From Roseibium aggregatum IAM 12614 (GTDB lineage: Bacteria > Pseudomonadota > Alphaproteobacteria > Rhizobiales > Stappiaceae), in the NCBI RefSeq assembly GCF_000168975.1, contig NZ_AAUW01000005.1, forward strand, positions 1 to 64,000: DNA of 64,000 nt. The letters run 5' to 3'. Below, piece after piece: positions 45,049-53,111 of this stretch (positions are counted from its first letter, which is position 1; every line of letters begins with the position of its first letter). A program made the translations under genes and the position numbers. The notes beneath the pieces are model-generated. The model saw only the letters and a list, made by a program, of their open reading frames with translations. It was not told where the DNA came from and did not search any database.

Positions 45049-45260
45049 GAAAGTTCCTCGTTTATCCGCACCTGTCCATCGCCGTTGTTGTCATGGCGGT
45101 GAAGGCAGGCATCGCCCCGCGCCTTTCCTTAAACAATTCATGCGAGACTGGAAACATCGGGACTGGAATTTCCTCTTGTCTTGTCACGGCCCCACCGGGC
45201 CGCTATCGAGAGGTCCGTTCGCTCTTAAAGTAAAATCAAGGGTCTAGAAAAGGACCGACC

Positions 45261-45914
45261 GTGTCGTTTTTCGAATATGCGCTGATCGGGTTTTTTGTTG
45301 GCATTCTCACAACAGCGCCTGTCGGTCCTGTCAATATCATGGCCATTCAACACGCCGTACACGGCGGGTTCCGTCAAGGGGTCTTCGTGGGGCTGGGGGC
45401 CGTTCTCGCCGATACCATTTTTGCCGCGGCGGCGATTTTCGGCGTGTCGGCGGTCACCAATTTCATCAAGGGCCAGTTCGACCTCATCGAGATTTTCGGC
45501 GGGGCGTTGCTGATCATTTTTGGCATCAAGATCTGGAATACCCATCCGCATCTGACCCGGGACGGCAAGCAAAGGGAACACGGATTTTGGGCCGATGCGA
45601 CGGCGGCCTTTTTCATGGCCATCACCAATCCGGGCGCGGTGCTCGCCTTTGTGGCGATATTCGGCAGTCTCGGCGACTACCGCCCCCAGAGCGGGGATCA
45701 TTTCGGTGCATTGGTGATGGTTGCTGGCGTCACGGCAGGCGCAACCACATGGTGGGTGCTGGTTTCGGCGTCCGTCTCGCACTTCAAGTCGCGTATCGAC
45801 GATCTCTGGCTGGATCGCGCCAACCATATTGCCGGAATTCTGCTGGTCCTGTTCGGCGCGCTGATCTATCTCAAGCTCGCGCTGGAAGCGGCAGGCGTTG
45901 AGCTGACTGCTTAA
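45261..45914 (+). CDS. LysE-family exporter
   Basis: Inner-membrane exporter of amino acids or similar metabolites, 217 residues with six hydrophobic segments. Typical LysE/RhtB features: GILTTAPVGPVNIMAIQHAV, FVGLGAVLADTIFAA, and AFFMAITNPGAVLAFVAIF. GTG start at 45261; AAAAGGA upstream. Substrate unknown. Single gene. Confidence 0.88.
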   Translation: MSFFEYALIGFFVGILTTAPVGPVNIMAIQHAVHGGFRQGVFVGLGAVLADTIFAAAAIFGVSAVTNFIKGQFDLIEIFGGALLIIFGIKIWNTHPHLTRDGKQREHGFWADATAAFFMAITNPGAVLAFVAIFGSLGDYRPQSGDHFGALVMVAGVTAGATTWWVLVSASVSHFKSRIDDLWLDRANHIAGILLVLFGALIYLKLALEAAGVELTA

Positions 45915-45955
45915 GCGCGCCGGAAACACGAAGCCGCAGGTAAAAGGCGGGAATC

Positions 45956-45977
45956 AAAAAGGCCGGACAACCGGCCT
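45956..45977 (-). terminator. Bidirectional terminator between lysE-like and 90-residue genes
   Basis: Stem AGGCCGG / CCGGCCT with ACAA loop. On the minus strand it is followed by TTTT, 26 bases after the stop of the 46003-46275 gene, making a good terminator; on the plus strand the T run is weak. Confidence 0.75.
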
Positions 45978-46002
45978 CTTCAGAACGTGTGCCGAGAGAG
46001 AG

Positions 46003-46275
46003 TTACTGCAGAACCCGGTTCACGGTGTAGTCGCCTTGCAGGATACGGTCCGGCAGGCCTTCGGCCAATTTGGCCACGGCATCCTCACCATAGGCGGCAA
46101 CCAGATCCGCAAGCGCGGTGAACATTGCCGCATGTGCGACCGCGTCCGCATCCACGCCATTGGCGATGGCTTCAGCCCATGCGTCTGAAATGAAGCCGAG
46201 GGCAGCACGCCTGATGTCTTCGTCTTCAGCAAATTCGGCTTCCATTGCCGCGTCGGCGTAATCGTCGTTTATCAT
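46003..46275 (-). CDS. Small acidic helical protein of unknown function
   Basis: 90 residues, strongly acidic and alanine-rich: DDYADAAMEAEFAEDEDIRR, FISDAWAEAIANGVDADAVA, FTALADLVAAYGEDAVAKLA. No signal peptide. AAGGA lies just upstream of the ATG. A 9-bp hairpin at 46301-46324 sits 25 bases upstream in the probable leader. Family not recognised; the codon use fits its surroundings, so I believe it is real. Confidence 0.7.
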   Translation of the reverse strand: MINDDYADAAMEAEFAEDEDIRRAALGFISDAWAEAIANGVDADAVAHAAMFTALADLVAAYGEDAVAKLAEGLPDRILQGDYTVNRVLQ

Positions 46276-46300
46276 TCGCTTCCTTACCGGTCCTTCCCGA

Positions 46301-46324
46301 ACGCAAGGGAAACAACCCTTGCGT
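46301..46324 (-). promoter_or_regulatory. Leader hairpin upstream of the 90-residue gene
   Basis: Perfect 9-bp inverted repeat ACGCAAGGG / CCCTTGCGT around AAACAA, in the probable 5' leader of the minus-strand gene starting at 46275. Could affect translation or be a protein-binding dyad; it has no T run on the minus strand. Confidence 0.4.
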
Positions 46325-46466
46325 GTTCCTGCCCCGAATCTTGAGTATTGATCCTAGCACGGCGAACCGCGCTGATAAGTAACCGTGAACGCAAACTTAA
46401 CGGCCACCCACAAATTTGATTCAAAAGGTTAACCAACTCGTAACGATTTGAAGTTTTTTGCGGAAA

Positions 46467-46877
46467 TTACCGGCCGTAGCGGCTCGTGACGTCGCTGATG
46501 ATGACCTCTCCTTCGCTCAAGTACTGTGCCATTGCGAGACGGGCAGCCTCGGTGCACTCTCTATAAGCGACTGAGAAACCACGATATCCTTGGTTAAAAC
46601 GCTCGATGAACCTGCGGCGCCGATTCTCGTCCAGTGTTTCAGCGTCCAGGAAATCCTCCATGCGGTCACGCCAGCTTGGGGTATCGCTTTCCTTGCACAG
46701 CGGACGCAGGAAATGCAGCGCTCCGAAGATCTCCGACAGACGCATGAGTTGCTGTTCGTAGGGCGGCTCGTCGACCGCGGTTTCCTGGGCCGATACAACC
46801 TGAACCGGATACACGCTCCCCAAGGCCAGAACGACAGCGGTCCGGAAAAAGAAAGCTTGCAGGCGGCGGTTCATCAT
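46467..46877 (-). CDS. TIGR02301-family exported protein
   Basis: 136 residues from ATG 46877, with signal peptide (cleavage near VSA-QET). The core matches the alphaproteobacterial family TIGR02301: PPYEQQLMRLSEIFGALHFL, SWRDRMEDFLDAE, RRRFIERFNQGYRGFSVAYR and ECTEAARLA. Function unknown, periplasmic by its signal. A start 13 codons upstream (46916) would bury the signal peptide. Two minus-strand neighbours lie upstream at 46938. Confidence 0.82.
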   Translation of the reverse strand: MMNRRLQAFFFRTAVVLALGSVYPVQVVSAQETAVDEPPYEQQLMRLSEIFGALHFLRPLCKESDTPSWRDRMEDFLDAETLDENRRRRFIERFNQGYRGFSVAYRECTEAARLAMAQYLSEGEVIISDVTSRYGR

Positions 46878-46937
46878 GGGCCGATCATGCGGAACGCAGA
46901 CCGGCACCGCAAGCACTATGGCAAGTTGATCCCAAGA

Positions 46938-47384
46938 TTAGACGCCCGGCTGCTGTTCGCCGGAGGCCTTCATGTGCCGCCGGATACGGTCGGGCGTGCC
47001 GGGTGTGGTCAGCAGACCATCAAGATCTTCTATCCGGAACCAGTCGAGCGCGGCAGCATCGTCGGCGGCAACAGCATCGCCGGAAACATAGGGTCCACAA
47101 AACACGGTCAAAATGAAATGGGTGGCAACGTGGCCGTCGTCGTCGCGCTGGATCGAATCGAATGTCTCCACAGGCTCGCCAAGTTCCGCGGTGACGCCGG
47201 TTTCCTCAAACAGTTCACGCGCGGCTGCTTCCTGCAGGGTTTCGCCCAGTTCGATCACACCACCAGGCAGGCTCCAGTGATCCTTGAATGGAGGCCTGCC
47301 ACGTTTCACCAGCAGGGCACGGCCATCGCGGTGGCACAGGACACTGACACTGGCGCGTGGTGTTTCCGGATAAAACCTGGACAT
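46938..47384 (-). CDS. NUDIX hydrolase
   Basis: Mg-dependent pyrophosphohydrolase of 148 residues from ATG 47384. The Nudix box is complete: GGVIELGETLQEAAARELFE followed by ETGV (GX5EX7REUXEEXGU). LPGGVIELGE and the N-terminal RASVSVLCHRDGRALLVKRG match ADP-ribose/8-oxo-dGTP-type members. Substrate cannot be told from motifs. Followed by the TIGR02301 gene on the same strand. Confidence 0.88.
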   Translation of the reverse strand: MSRFYPETPRASVSVLCHRDGRALLVKRGRPPFKDHWSLPGGVIELGETLQEAAARELFEETGVTAELGEPVETFDSIQRDDDGHVATHFILTVFCGPYVSGDAVAADDAAALDWFRIEDLDGLLTTPGTPDRIRRHMKASGEQQPGV

Positions 47385-47443
47385 GGAACCTCGGCGGGCG
47401 GAGAAAACTCTGATTCTGCCCGGCCACAATAAGCGGCCTTGTT

Positions 47444-47956
47444 CTATGCGAACAGGGCGTCGATTTCCGCCTGCGCGCCTTCACCTTCGTGCTGGGTTGC
47501 TTCGGGCTCCACATGGCCGTGGATGACGGCGCCGGCAACGGCGATCAGAGGCTTGATTTCAACCGTGGCCTTGTCGGCTATTTCCGCCGCGATCATTGCC
47601 GGGTCCGGCGTGTCGCGAAGCTGATCCTGAATGTTGCGCACGAGTTTGTTGATGCCCGCGACCTGTTTTTCCAGGTGCTCGCGCAGATATGCCGGGGCGG
47701 CGTGATAGGCCATGATGGCCAGGTTCTTGTCCTTGAAAGACGAGTTCTCGAAGTGACCCTCATAGTCGAGCGGTTCCCATTCCAGAACATCTTCGGCGCA
47801 GTCCGGCATGTCCGGAAGCATTTCCAGAAGCATCATAACTTCATTGAAATGATTGAGATAATCGGTCGCCAGGCCGGTATGGGGATTGATGTTTGCCTCT
47901 TCCAGCCTTTCGGCTGCCAGCTCCCCGGCGCCCAAAACTGGATTCAAACATTCCAT
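47444..47956 (-). CDS. Conserved cytoplasmic protein of unknown function
   Basis: 170 residues from ATG 47956 with AGGGGGA upstream. Starts MECLNPVLGAGELAAERLEE and contains LNHFNEVMMLLEMLPDMPDC, FENSSFKDKNLAIMAYHAAP and a C-terminal IAVAGAVIHGHVEPE segment. Longer frames upstream are not part of the gene because they run through the intergenic region. I know comparable proteins only as conserved hypotheticals of Hyphomicrobiales. No signal peptide or clear motif. Confidence 0.7.
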   Translation of the reverse strand: MECLNPVLGAGELAAERLEEANINPHTGLATDYLNHFNEVMMLLEMLPDMPDCAEDVLEWEPLDYEGHFENSSFKDKNLAIMAYHAAPAYLREHLEKQVAGINKLVRNIQDQLRDTPDPAMIAAEIADKATVEIKPLIAVAGAVIHGHVEPEATQHEGEGAQAEIDALFA

Positions 47957-48070
47957 ACCCGTCCCCCTGTTATTGACTTGGGACCTACGGTACTTCTTTT
48001 TTATTTCCAATTGCCTAACTCGGCGGAACCCTGTTTGCGCTTGTTGAGGTATCCCCATGGGAGAAAAACG

Positions 48071-48826
48071 ATGTGCGGCCGCCTGGCTCTGACGACACCA
48101 CCGGATGCTGTGCGCAGCTTCTTTGATTATGTCGATCAGCCCAATTTTCCGCCGCGATACAATATCGCGCCCACCCAGCCACTGGCCATCGTGCGTCAGT
48201 CGCTCGACGGCACGCGTCGCTTTCACCTTGTCCGCTGGGGCTTGATGCCGCCCTGGGTCAAGGACCCGGCGAGTTTCACGCTTTTGATCAATGCACGAGC
48301 CGAAACAGCATCGCAAAAGCCGTCGTTTCGCAACGCCATGCGCCATCACAGGTGCCTTGTGCCCGCCTCAGGCTTTTATGAGTGGCGGCGCACGCCGGAA
48401 GGCAAGCAGCCTTTCTGGATTCGCCCGGCAGAGGGCGACATCATGGGCTTTGCCGGACTTTGGGAAACCTGGTCGGATCCTGATGGCGGCGATATCGATA
48501 CCGGCGCAATCCTCACCATCCAGTCCAACCGGATGATGTCGGCAATCCATAACCGGATGCCAGTCATCCTGAAGCGGGAGGATTTCGGCACCTGGCTGGA
48601 TGTCGCCAATGTGGACAGGCGAGAAGCTGAAAAGCTGCTGCAGCCGGTGGAAGACGATTTTCTGGTGGCAACGCCGGTTTCGAACCGGGTGAACAAGGTG
48701 GCCAACGACGACGCCGATGTGCAACGCGAGATTTCGCCGGACGAAATGTCGGTGCCCTTGAAAAAGGTTGCCAGGCCGGCGGCGGAAAAAGCCCGGGCCG
48801 ACAAAAAGCAGCTCGATCTGTTCTGA
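48071..48826 (+). CDS. SRAP protein (YedK/HMCES family)
   Basis: Protects abasic sites in single-stranded DNA by forming a covalent link through cysteine 2. 251 residues beginning MCGRLALTT, with C2 exposed after Met removal. Further family motifs: PPRYNIAPTQPLAIV, RWGLMPPWVKD, NARAETASQKPSFRNA, RCLVPASGFYEWRR and IHNRMPVIL (active-site histidine). GGGAG upstream supports the start. Single plus-strand gene before the methyltransferase. Confidence 0.93.
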   Translation: MCGRLALTTPPDAVRSFFDYVDQPNFPPRYNIAPTQPLAIVRQSLDGTRRFHLVRWGLMPPWVKDPASFTLLINARAETASQKPSFRNAMRHHRCLVPASGFYEWRRTPEGKQPFWIRPAEGDIMGFAGLWETWSDPDGGDIDTGAILTIQSNRMMSAIHNRMPVILKREDFGTWLDVANVDRREAEKLLQPVEDDFLVATPVSNRVNKVANDDADVQREISPDEMSVPLKKVARPAAEKARADKKQLDLF

Positions 48827-48905
48827 TCCGCTCCGGGCATTCAAATTTGCCGTGCAAAACTCCGTCCATGGCTGTAGGGCAGGGGCTCAGCCGCAAGGAT
48901 AGATC

Positions 48906-49778
48906 ATGAGCAATAACGACACGCCTGAATTCGAGCCGGACGAGGACTTAGACGACGCTCCTGAAAACGAAGCGTTGGCGGAAGCCTATAATCGCGGCCT
49001 GGCCCTGCAGAAATCAGGTGATCTGGAAGGGGCAGCGCTTGCCTTCCGCGAAGCCTTGGCTCTCGATCCGGACGATCCGGGCGGTGTCAGCATCCGCCTG
49101 GCGGCCATTGGCGCGGAAGCCGCGCCGCAGAAAATGCCGGATGCCTATGTCGCCACCCTGTTTGACCAGCATGCCGATGTCTTTGACGACATCCTGGTTG
49201 ATGAACTTGGCTATTGCGTGCCGTTGCTGGTGCGCGACCTTGTTCAGAAACTCGAGATCGGTCCTTTCGACCGGCTGCTCGACCTTGGCTGCGGGACGGG
49301 TCTTACAGGGATGGCTCTTGCCGACTGCACGAGCCATCGGACCGGCGTCGATCTCTCTGAACGGATCGTCGAGCTTGCCTACGACCGAGAAGTTTATGAC
49401 GATCTTTATGTCGGTGAAGCTGTCGCGTTTCTTGAGGAATTCGAGGAAGACGACGGCTCACGGCCAAGCTGGGACATGATCGCGGCCACCGACGTGTTTC
49501 CCTATCTGGGCGCTGTCGAACCTTTTCTGGCAGGTGCCATCGACCGTTTGACCCCGGGTGGTTACCTGGCCTTTTCGACCGAAACCCTGCCGGAACAAGT
49601 GCTGCAGGGCCGTTCTTATATGGTTGGGCCCAAAAGCCGCTTTGCGCAGGGGGAAGACTATATTCGCACATCTCTCGATACGGCCGGTTTCGACATTCTC
49701 GCAATGGACCCGATCACCGTGCGCCTGGAGGAAGGCGATCCTGTTCCCGGACATCTGGTGATCGCACGGCTGCGCTGA
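48906..49778 (+). CDS. TPR-containing SAM-dependent methyltransferase
   Basis: 290 residues. An N-terminal acidic stretch and one TPR-like hairpin (AEAYNRGLALQKSGDLEGAA, FREALALDPDD) precede a class I methyltransferase domain with motif I LLDLGCGTGLTGMAL, GVDLSERIVELA, and DMIAATDVFPYLGAVEPFL. The repeat may bind a protein partner, so a protein methyltransferase is possible. Target unknown. An extended imperfect dyad at 49780-49830 may end the transcript. Confidence 0.85.
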   Translation: MSNNDTPEFEPDEDLDDAPENEALAEAYNRGLALQKSGDLEGAALAFREALALDPDDPGGVSIRLAAIGAEAAPQKMPDAYVATLFDQHADVFDDILVDELGYCVPLLVRDLVQKLEIGPFDRLLDLGCGTGLTGMALADCTSHRTGVDLSERIVELAYDREVYDDLYVGEAVAFLEEFEEDDGSRPSWDMIAATDVFPYLGAVEPFLAGAIDRLTPGGYLAFSTETLPEQVLQGRSYMVGPKSRFAQGEDYIRTSLDTAGFDILAMDPITVRLEEGDPVPGHLVIARLR

Positions 49779-49850
49779 CGCTCAGCCGCTGAACGTTGCC
49801 TCCTATGATGCAGCGCTCAGCGGCTCAGGACCGGAAGGTTTTCAAAAAAG

Positions 49851-50282
49851 TCAGTCTGTGCTCTGCATGCGCAGATAGGGTTCACCGTCGGAGGTCCGCT
49901 TGACCGCGACACCGTCGCCGGTGATCACGACCACCACCCTGCTGCGAAAGGCCGAGAAACTGTCGAAGGTGACCACATCCACCGGTGTGTCGAACTTGAT
50001 AGTCACCCTGTAGTGGCCCGTTGGGCCAACCCGGGTCAGCGACAGCACTTCACCTTCGAAGGGTTGCTTCAAATACGTGCCGGAGACGCGGCTGCCGACG
50101 GCAAACTGCATCTGGTTCGGACGGGCGGCGGTCGCAGACGCGGTGTTCCAGTCCTTGAAGCCGTATTGGGCGGAGAGAATTTCGAGCGCCTGGCTGTGAG
50201 AGATGTCCTGCCCCTTGGCAGCAAGCGCGGCGCGCAGGCGCTTGGCCTGTGCCTTGAGATTGGCAACGCTGGGTAGCGTCAT
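49851..50282 (-). CDS. Protein with glyoxalase-related N-terminal domain (PF20066-like)
   Basis: 143 residues. The N-terminal 45 (LKAQAKRLRAALAAKGQDIS, HSQALEILSAQYGFKDWNTA) match the glyoxalase-related PF20066 helix-rich domain. The rest looks like a small beta barrel (VGSRVSGTYLKQPFEGEVLS, YRVTIKFDTPVDVVTFDSF). It is not a metal glyoxalase: no usual metal ligand set is visible. GGAAAGG supports the start. Role unknown; small proteins of this type often sit in variable regions. Confidence 0.75.
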   Translation of the reverse strand: MTLPSVANLKAQAKRLRAALAAKGQDISHSQALEILSAQYGFKDWNTASATAARPNQMQFAVGSRVSGTYLKQPFEGEVLSLTRVGPTGHYRVTIKFDTPVDVVTFDSFSAFRSRVVVVITGDGVAVKRTSDGEPYLRMQSTD

Positions 50283-50504
50283 GGGATTACCTTTCCAAGA
50301 AAGGCAGGCGGTAAGGTGTTCGCCACTTGGCGGCGACCCGTCATGGGGCCCGCGTTGCCATCAGCCTGCACTGTCTCGTGAAGGTCGATCAAAGCTGCAA
50401 GACGTCTTGCGCAAGGGTATTCACCATGGCCGAAGCCTGCGGGCGGCTGGTTCCCTCAAACCGGCGCAAGGCATACGCCTGGCCGCGGTGCCTGTCAACG
50501 CGGC

Positions 50505-50530
50505 AAAAAAGAAGCCGCTGGCGCGGCTTC
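50505..50530 (-). terminator. Strong minus-strand terminator downstream of dnaA
   Basis: Stem GAAGCCGC / GCGGCTTC with a 4-base loop, followed on the minus strand by six T (50510-50505). It lies 172 bases past the dnaA stop, much farther than needed for a simple terminator, and closes the candidate sRNA at 50531-50661. Confidence 0.8.
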
Positions 50531-50661
50531 AAGGAGAGGGAGGTTAAGATGAAACACCCGGCGGCTGTTACCGCCTGAGTTCGACCGCGCCCTGGCGGAC
50601 GCATAGGGGTGATTGCCCTGTGTAGGGGGCAGGGCAATCGCGGAGGCGGGCAAGGCCCGCC
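50505..50661 (-). ncRNA. Possible 3'-UTR small RNA of dnaA with anti-ribosome-site stretch
   Basis: On the minus strand between dnaA and the terminator at 50505-50530 the sequence forms three hairpins: GGCGGGC/GCCCGCC (50645-50661), GATTGCCCT/AGGGCAATC (50611-50639) and GGCGG/CCGCC (50560-50575). A single-stranded CCTCCCTCTCC stretch (50533-50543) precedes the terminator. Pyrimidine anti-Shine-Dalgarno loops plus a terminator hairpin are hallmarks of several alphaproteobacterial trans-acting sRNAs. It could arise by processing of dnaA mRNA or from its own promoter. The 419-base gap 50283-50701 holds no other gene I can support. Confidence 0.35.
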
Positions 50662-50669
50662 GCCGCAGG

Positions 50670-50697
50670 TTTTCCGGGGGAGGGGTGTCCCCGGAAA
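50670..50697 (-). terminator. Hairpin directly after dnaA
   Basis: Stem TTTCCGGGG / CCCCGGAAA with a 9-base loop, 4 bases past the dnaA stop on the minus strand, without a clear T run. May slow polymerase or protect the mRNA end, leaving the stronger terminator at 50505-50530. Confidence 0.5.
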
Positions 50698-50701
50698 CGG
50701 A

Positions 50702-52165
50702 TCAGGCGTGGATCAGACGCTTCAGAAGTTCCACTTCCTGGGCAAGGGCCTTGTCCTTGGTCACCATGTCCTCGATCTTGCGGACGGCATGCAGCACCGT
50801 GGTGTGGTCGCGGTTGCCGAACCGCCGACCGATTTCCGGCAGTGAGCGTCCGGTCATCACCTTCGCGATATACATCGCGATCTGGCGTGGACGAACCAGC
50901 GTGCGGGCCCGGCAGGACGACAACAGGTCGGCCTTGGTGACACTGAAATGCTTGCAAACCACCTGTTGGATCTCTTCCACCTTGATGGAGCGTGGTTCAC
51001 CGATCCGCACGAGGTCGTGCAAGGTCTTTTCCGCCAGATCCATCGTCACCGGCTGTTTTGTAAGCTGGTTGTGCGCGAACAGTCGATTGAGAGCACCTTC
51101 CAGGTCCCGGGCCGATGCAATCACGTAACGCGCGATGTAATCGGCAACATCTTCGGGAACGGAAAACCCCGGATGCGTGCGGCGTGCTGCGTTGATCCGC
51201 TTTTTCAGGATATCGTGGCGCAGCGCATAGTCGGTGGCCTGAATGCCAACGACCTCGCCCTTCTGGATCCGGAAGCGCAGGGCATCGCCAAGCGTATCGA
51301 GATCTTCTGCCGGCCGGTCGGCCGCCATGATGATCTGGCTCGGCGATTCCATCAGCAGTTCCAGTGTCTTGCTGAATTCCTCGGCGGCCTGCTTGCCATG
51401 CAGGAACTGCAGGTCGTCTACCAGCAAGAGGTCGATGGAGCGCATAGCCTGCCGTAGGATAGGAAATGCTGGCGTTCTGAGGGCTGGGACCAGGTGATAC
51501 ATGAAGAATTCGGCTGACAGATACGCAACCTGCCGTCCCGTCTTGCGGGCCTCCGAGGCTGCTGCCTGCAGCAGATGGGTCTTGCCGATGCCGGTGGCGG
51601 AATGGATATAGAGCATATCCAGGGTGCCCTGGTGACCTGCAGCCATCTGGCGCACGGCTGCGCAGGCAAGGCTGTTCGAGGCGCCTTCCGCAAAGGTGTC
51701 GAACGTCAGCTTCGGATTGAGGGACGCTCCGTTCAGGAAATCGGCCGCCGCATCCTCATTGCTGTCTGCAAGACAGGGAATGACCGGAACGCCGTAAGAA
51801 GCGCCGAATTGAGGCGTGCTCGCGAAAGGACCGGGACGGCCGCTGATCCGCCGGGCAGAGATCGCCTTGGGGGCAAGACCGGTAGTGATCTGACGCGGAC
51901 GCAGAGCGCCGCGAACGGTCAACTCGATACGGTTGATAGCGTCCTGCTCACGTTTCCAGAGCCCGACGAGCTGCTTCTCGTAGTTGTTCTGGATCCAGTT
52001 TTTCAGGAAGCGGGTGGGTACCGACAGGCGCACCGCATCGCCTGTGGTTTCTTCGTGGTTTACTCTGCCGAACCAGTTGGAAAATACATCGTCACCGAGC
52101 TCGTTTCTCAGTTCCTTTTTCACACGATCCCATTGATCCGAACCAGCTAAGTTCTGAACCTGCAT
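50702..52165 (-). CDS. dnaA: Chromosomal replication initiator DnaA
   Basis: Starts chromosome replication by binding DnaA boxes and melting the origin. From ATG 52165 (GGAGG seven bases upstream; another ATG at 52177 lacks this) it has 487 residues. Domain I at the N-terminus (VKKELRNELGDDVFSNWFGR); AAA+ domain with Walker A IHSATGIGKTHLLQA and Walker B LLLVDDLQFLHG; DNA-binding domain IV with CRARTLVRPRQIAMYIAK and FGNRDHTTVLHAVRKI, the DnaA signature. No dnaN or recF follows and rpsT, often next to dnaA in this group, is absent. Confidence 0.97.
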   Translation of the reverse strand: MQVQNLAGSDQWDRVKKELRNELGDDVFSNWFGRVNHEETTGDAVRLSVPTRFLKNWIQNNYEKQLVGLWKREQDAINRIELTVRGALRPRQITTGLAPKAISARRISGRPGPFASTPQFGASYGVPVIPCLADSNEDAAADFLNGASLNPKLTFDTFAEGASNSLACAAVRQMAAGHQGTLDMLYIHSATGIGKTHLLQAAASEARKTGRQVAYLSAEFFMYHLVPALRTPAFPILRQAMRSIDLLLVDDLQFLHGKQAAEEFSKTLELLMESPSQIIMAADRPAEDLDTLGDALRFRIQKGEVVGIQATDYALRHDILKKRINAARRTHPGFSVPEDVADYIARYVIASARDLEGALNRLFAHNQLTKQPVTMDLAEKTLHDLVRIGEPRSIKVEEIQQVVCKHFSVTKADLLSSCRARTLVRPRQIAMYIAKVMTGRSLPEIGRRFGNRDHTTVLHAVRKIEDMVTKDKALAQEVELLKRLIHA

Positions 52166-53111
52166 TGTGGCCTCCATCGGAGGGACCGTTTTTATGGAAT
52201 CGCTCCCCCCCGTGCACTGTCTATGGACAACGGTGTTCCGCCTCGCTGCCCGTTTCTTTCTTTAGGTCTCTTGCCCGTTGCGGGTCTTTGGACCGGGTGG
52301 CTTATTAACGCCTATGAAACACCATTAACCTTTTGCTTACCATGTTTACAAATAGCTTATTTTTATGAGGTCATAGACGTATCATATTGTGATTTTTGTA
52401 GATGACGGGCGCTGCGCATGTAAATTTTACATGGCGAATCTTGCTTTTCGTCATCGTCAGGACATGCCGCAAGTCCCGACCCAGTTGTTCTCCTGTTGCT
52501 GTTACCGCTCTGCCTTTGAGCTTGAAGACAACTTTAGGAAAAATTTAACTTTTCGGGAATTTTTCTGCGAGTTTTCAAAAGTCTGATGACAAATTAAGAA
52601 CATTAAACAATAAAAAAAATCGGATTAATCGAAAGATAATGTCATTTCTGACGAGGATGCGTACGCATCGGTTCACCCGCGCTGCGGCTGCAAGAGCGCA
52701 TGGCAGTCCTTTTCTCAGCTGATCAGAGACGGTTCGTGGTGGTAGCTGGGGACAATGTGCGTGGTTAAATCGCGCGCAGTGTGCGTTTTGGGTAACGCGT
52801 TCTGTCTGGTTCCTGTTTCCATAAAGTGCTGACAGATCAAGAGCCTGACGGGATCAATGCATACGTTGCCGGTGCTTGCCCGTGGTCACAGGTCCAGCCA
52901 ATCTTATCCCCAGCTCCGGGGAAACGTGGGCAACCTGACAGTTTTGACAATTGATCGGCCGGGGCTTTTAAAGACGGACAAGGGCTTTCCGGTGCTAGGT
53001 GCTTTTACTTAGCTGTGACTGTGAGTTCTCCAAGTAGAGATCAGTAAATCACGGCCACCGGTCAGGTCGGCATGGCGAAGCCGGTTTTAACCGGCTTCGC
53101 CAGGTGTGAGA
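52166..53111. other. 946-base gene-free region upstream of dnaA
   Basis: Holds the dnaA leader and promoter on the minus strand. 52310-52640 is markedly AT-rich against its surroundings, with runs such as AATAAAAAAAATCGG. A near-perfect dyad (CATGTAAA-T-TTTACATG) lies at 52417-52433. The only DnaA-box-like site I found is TTATCCCCA at 52905-52913, one mismatch from TTATCCACA. A hairpin at 53074-53101 ends the region. I see no credible gene in it. Origin function is not supported by box clustering. Confidence 0.6.
53074..53101. terminator. Hairpin after the GH-A-like gene
   Basis: Perfect 11-bp stem GGCGAAGCCGG / CCGGCTTCGCC with loop TTTTAA, 11 bases after the stop of the minus-strand gene at 53112. 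No T run in either direction, so termination is probable but not certain. Confidence 0.55.

Noticed and set aside
50549-50578. Nine-codon frame with a strong ribosome site after dnaA, plus strand
   Set aside because: No gene follows that a leader peptide could control; the purine run is better explained as the complement of the pyrimidine stretch in the minus-strand sRNA candidate.
52389-52586. Small cysteine-rich frame in the dnaA leader
   Set aside because: No ribosome site, and the composition follows the local AT-rich sequence; not supported as a gene.
52166-53111. Replication origin beside dnaA
   Set aside because: Only one near-consensus DnaA box (52905-52913) was found, and the usual alphaproteobacterial origin neighbours such as hemE, parAB or gidAB are absent.
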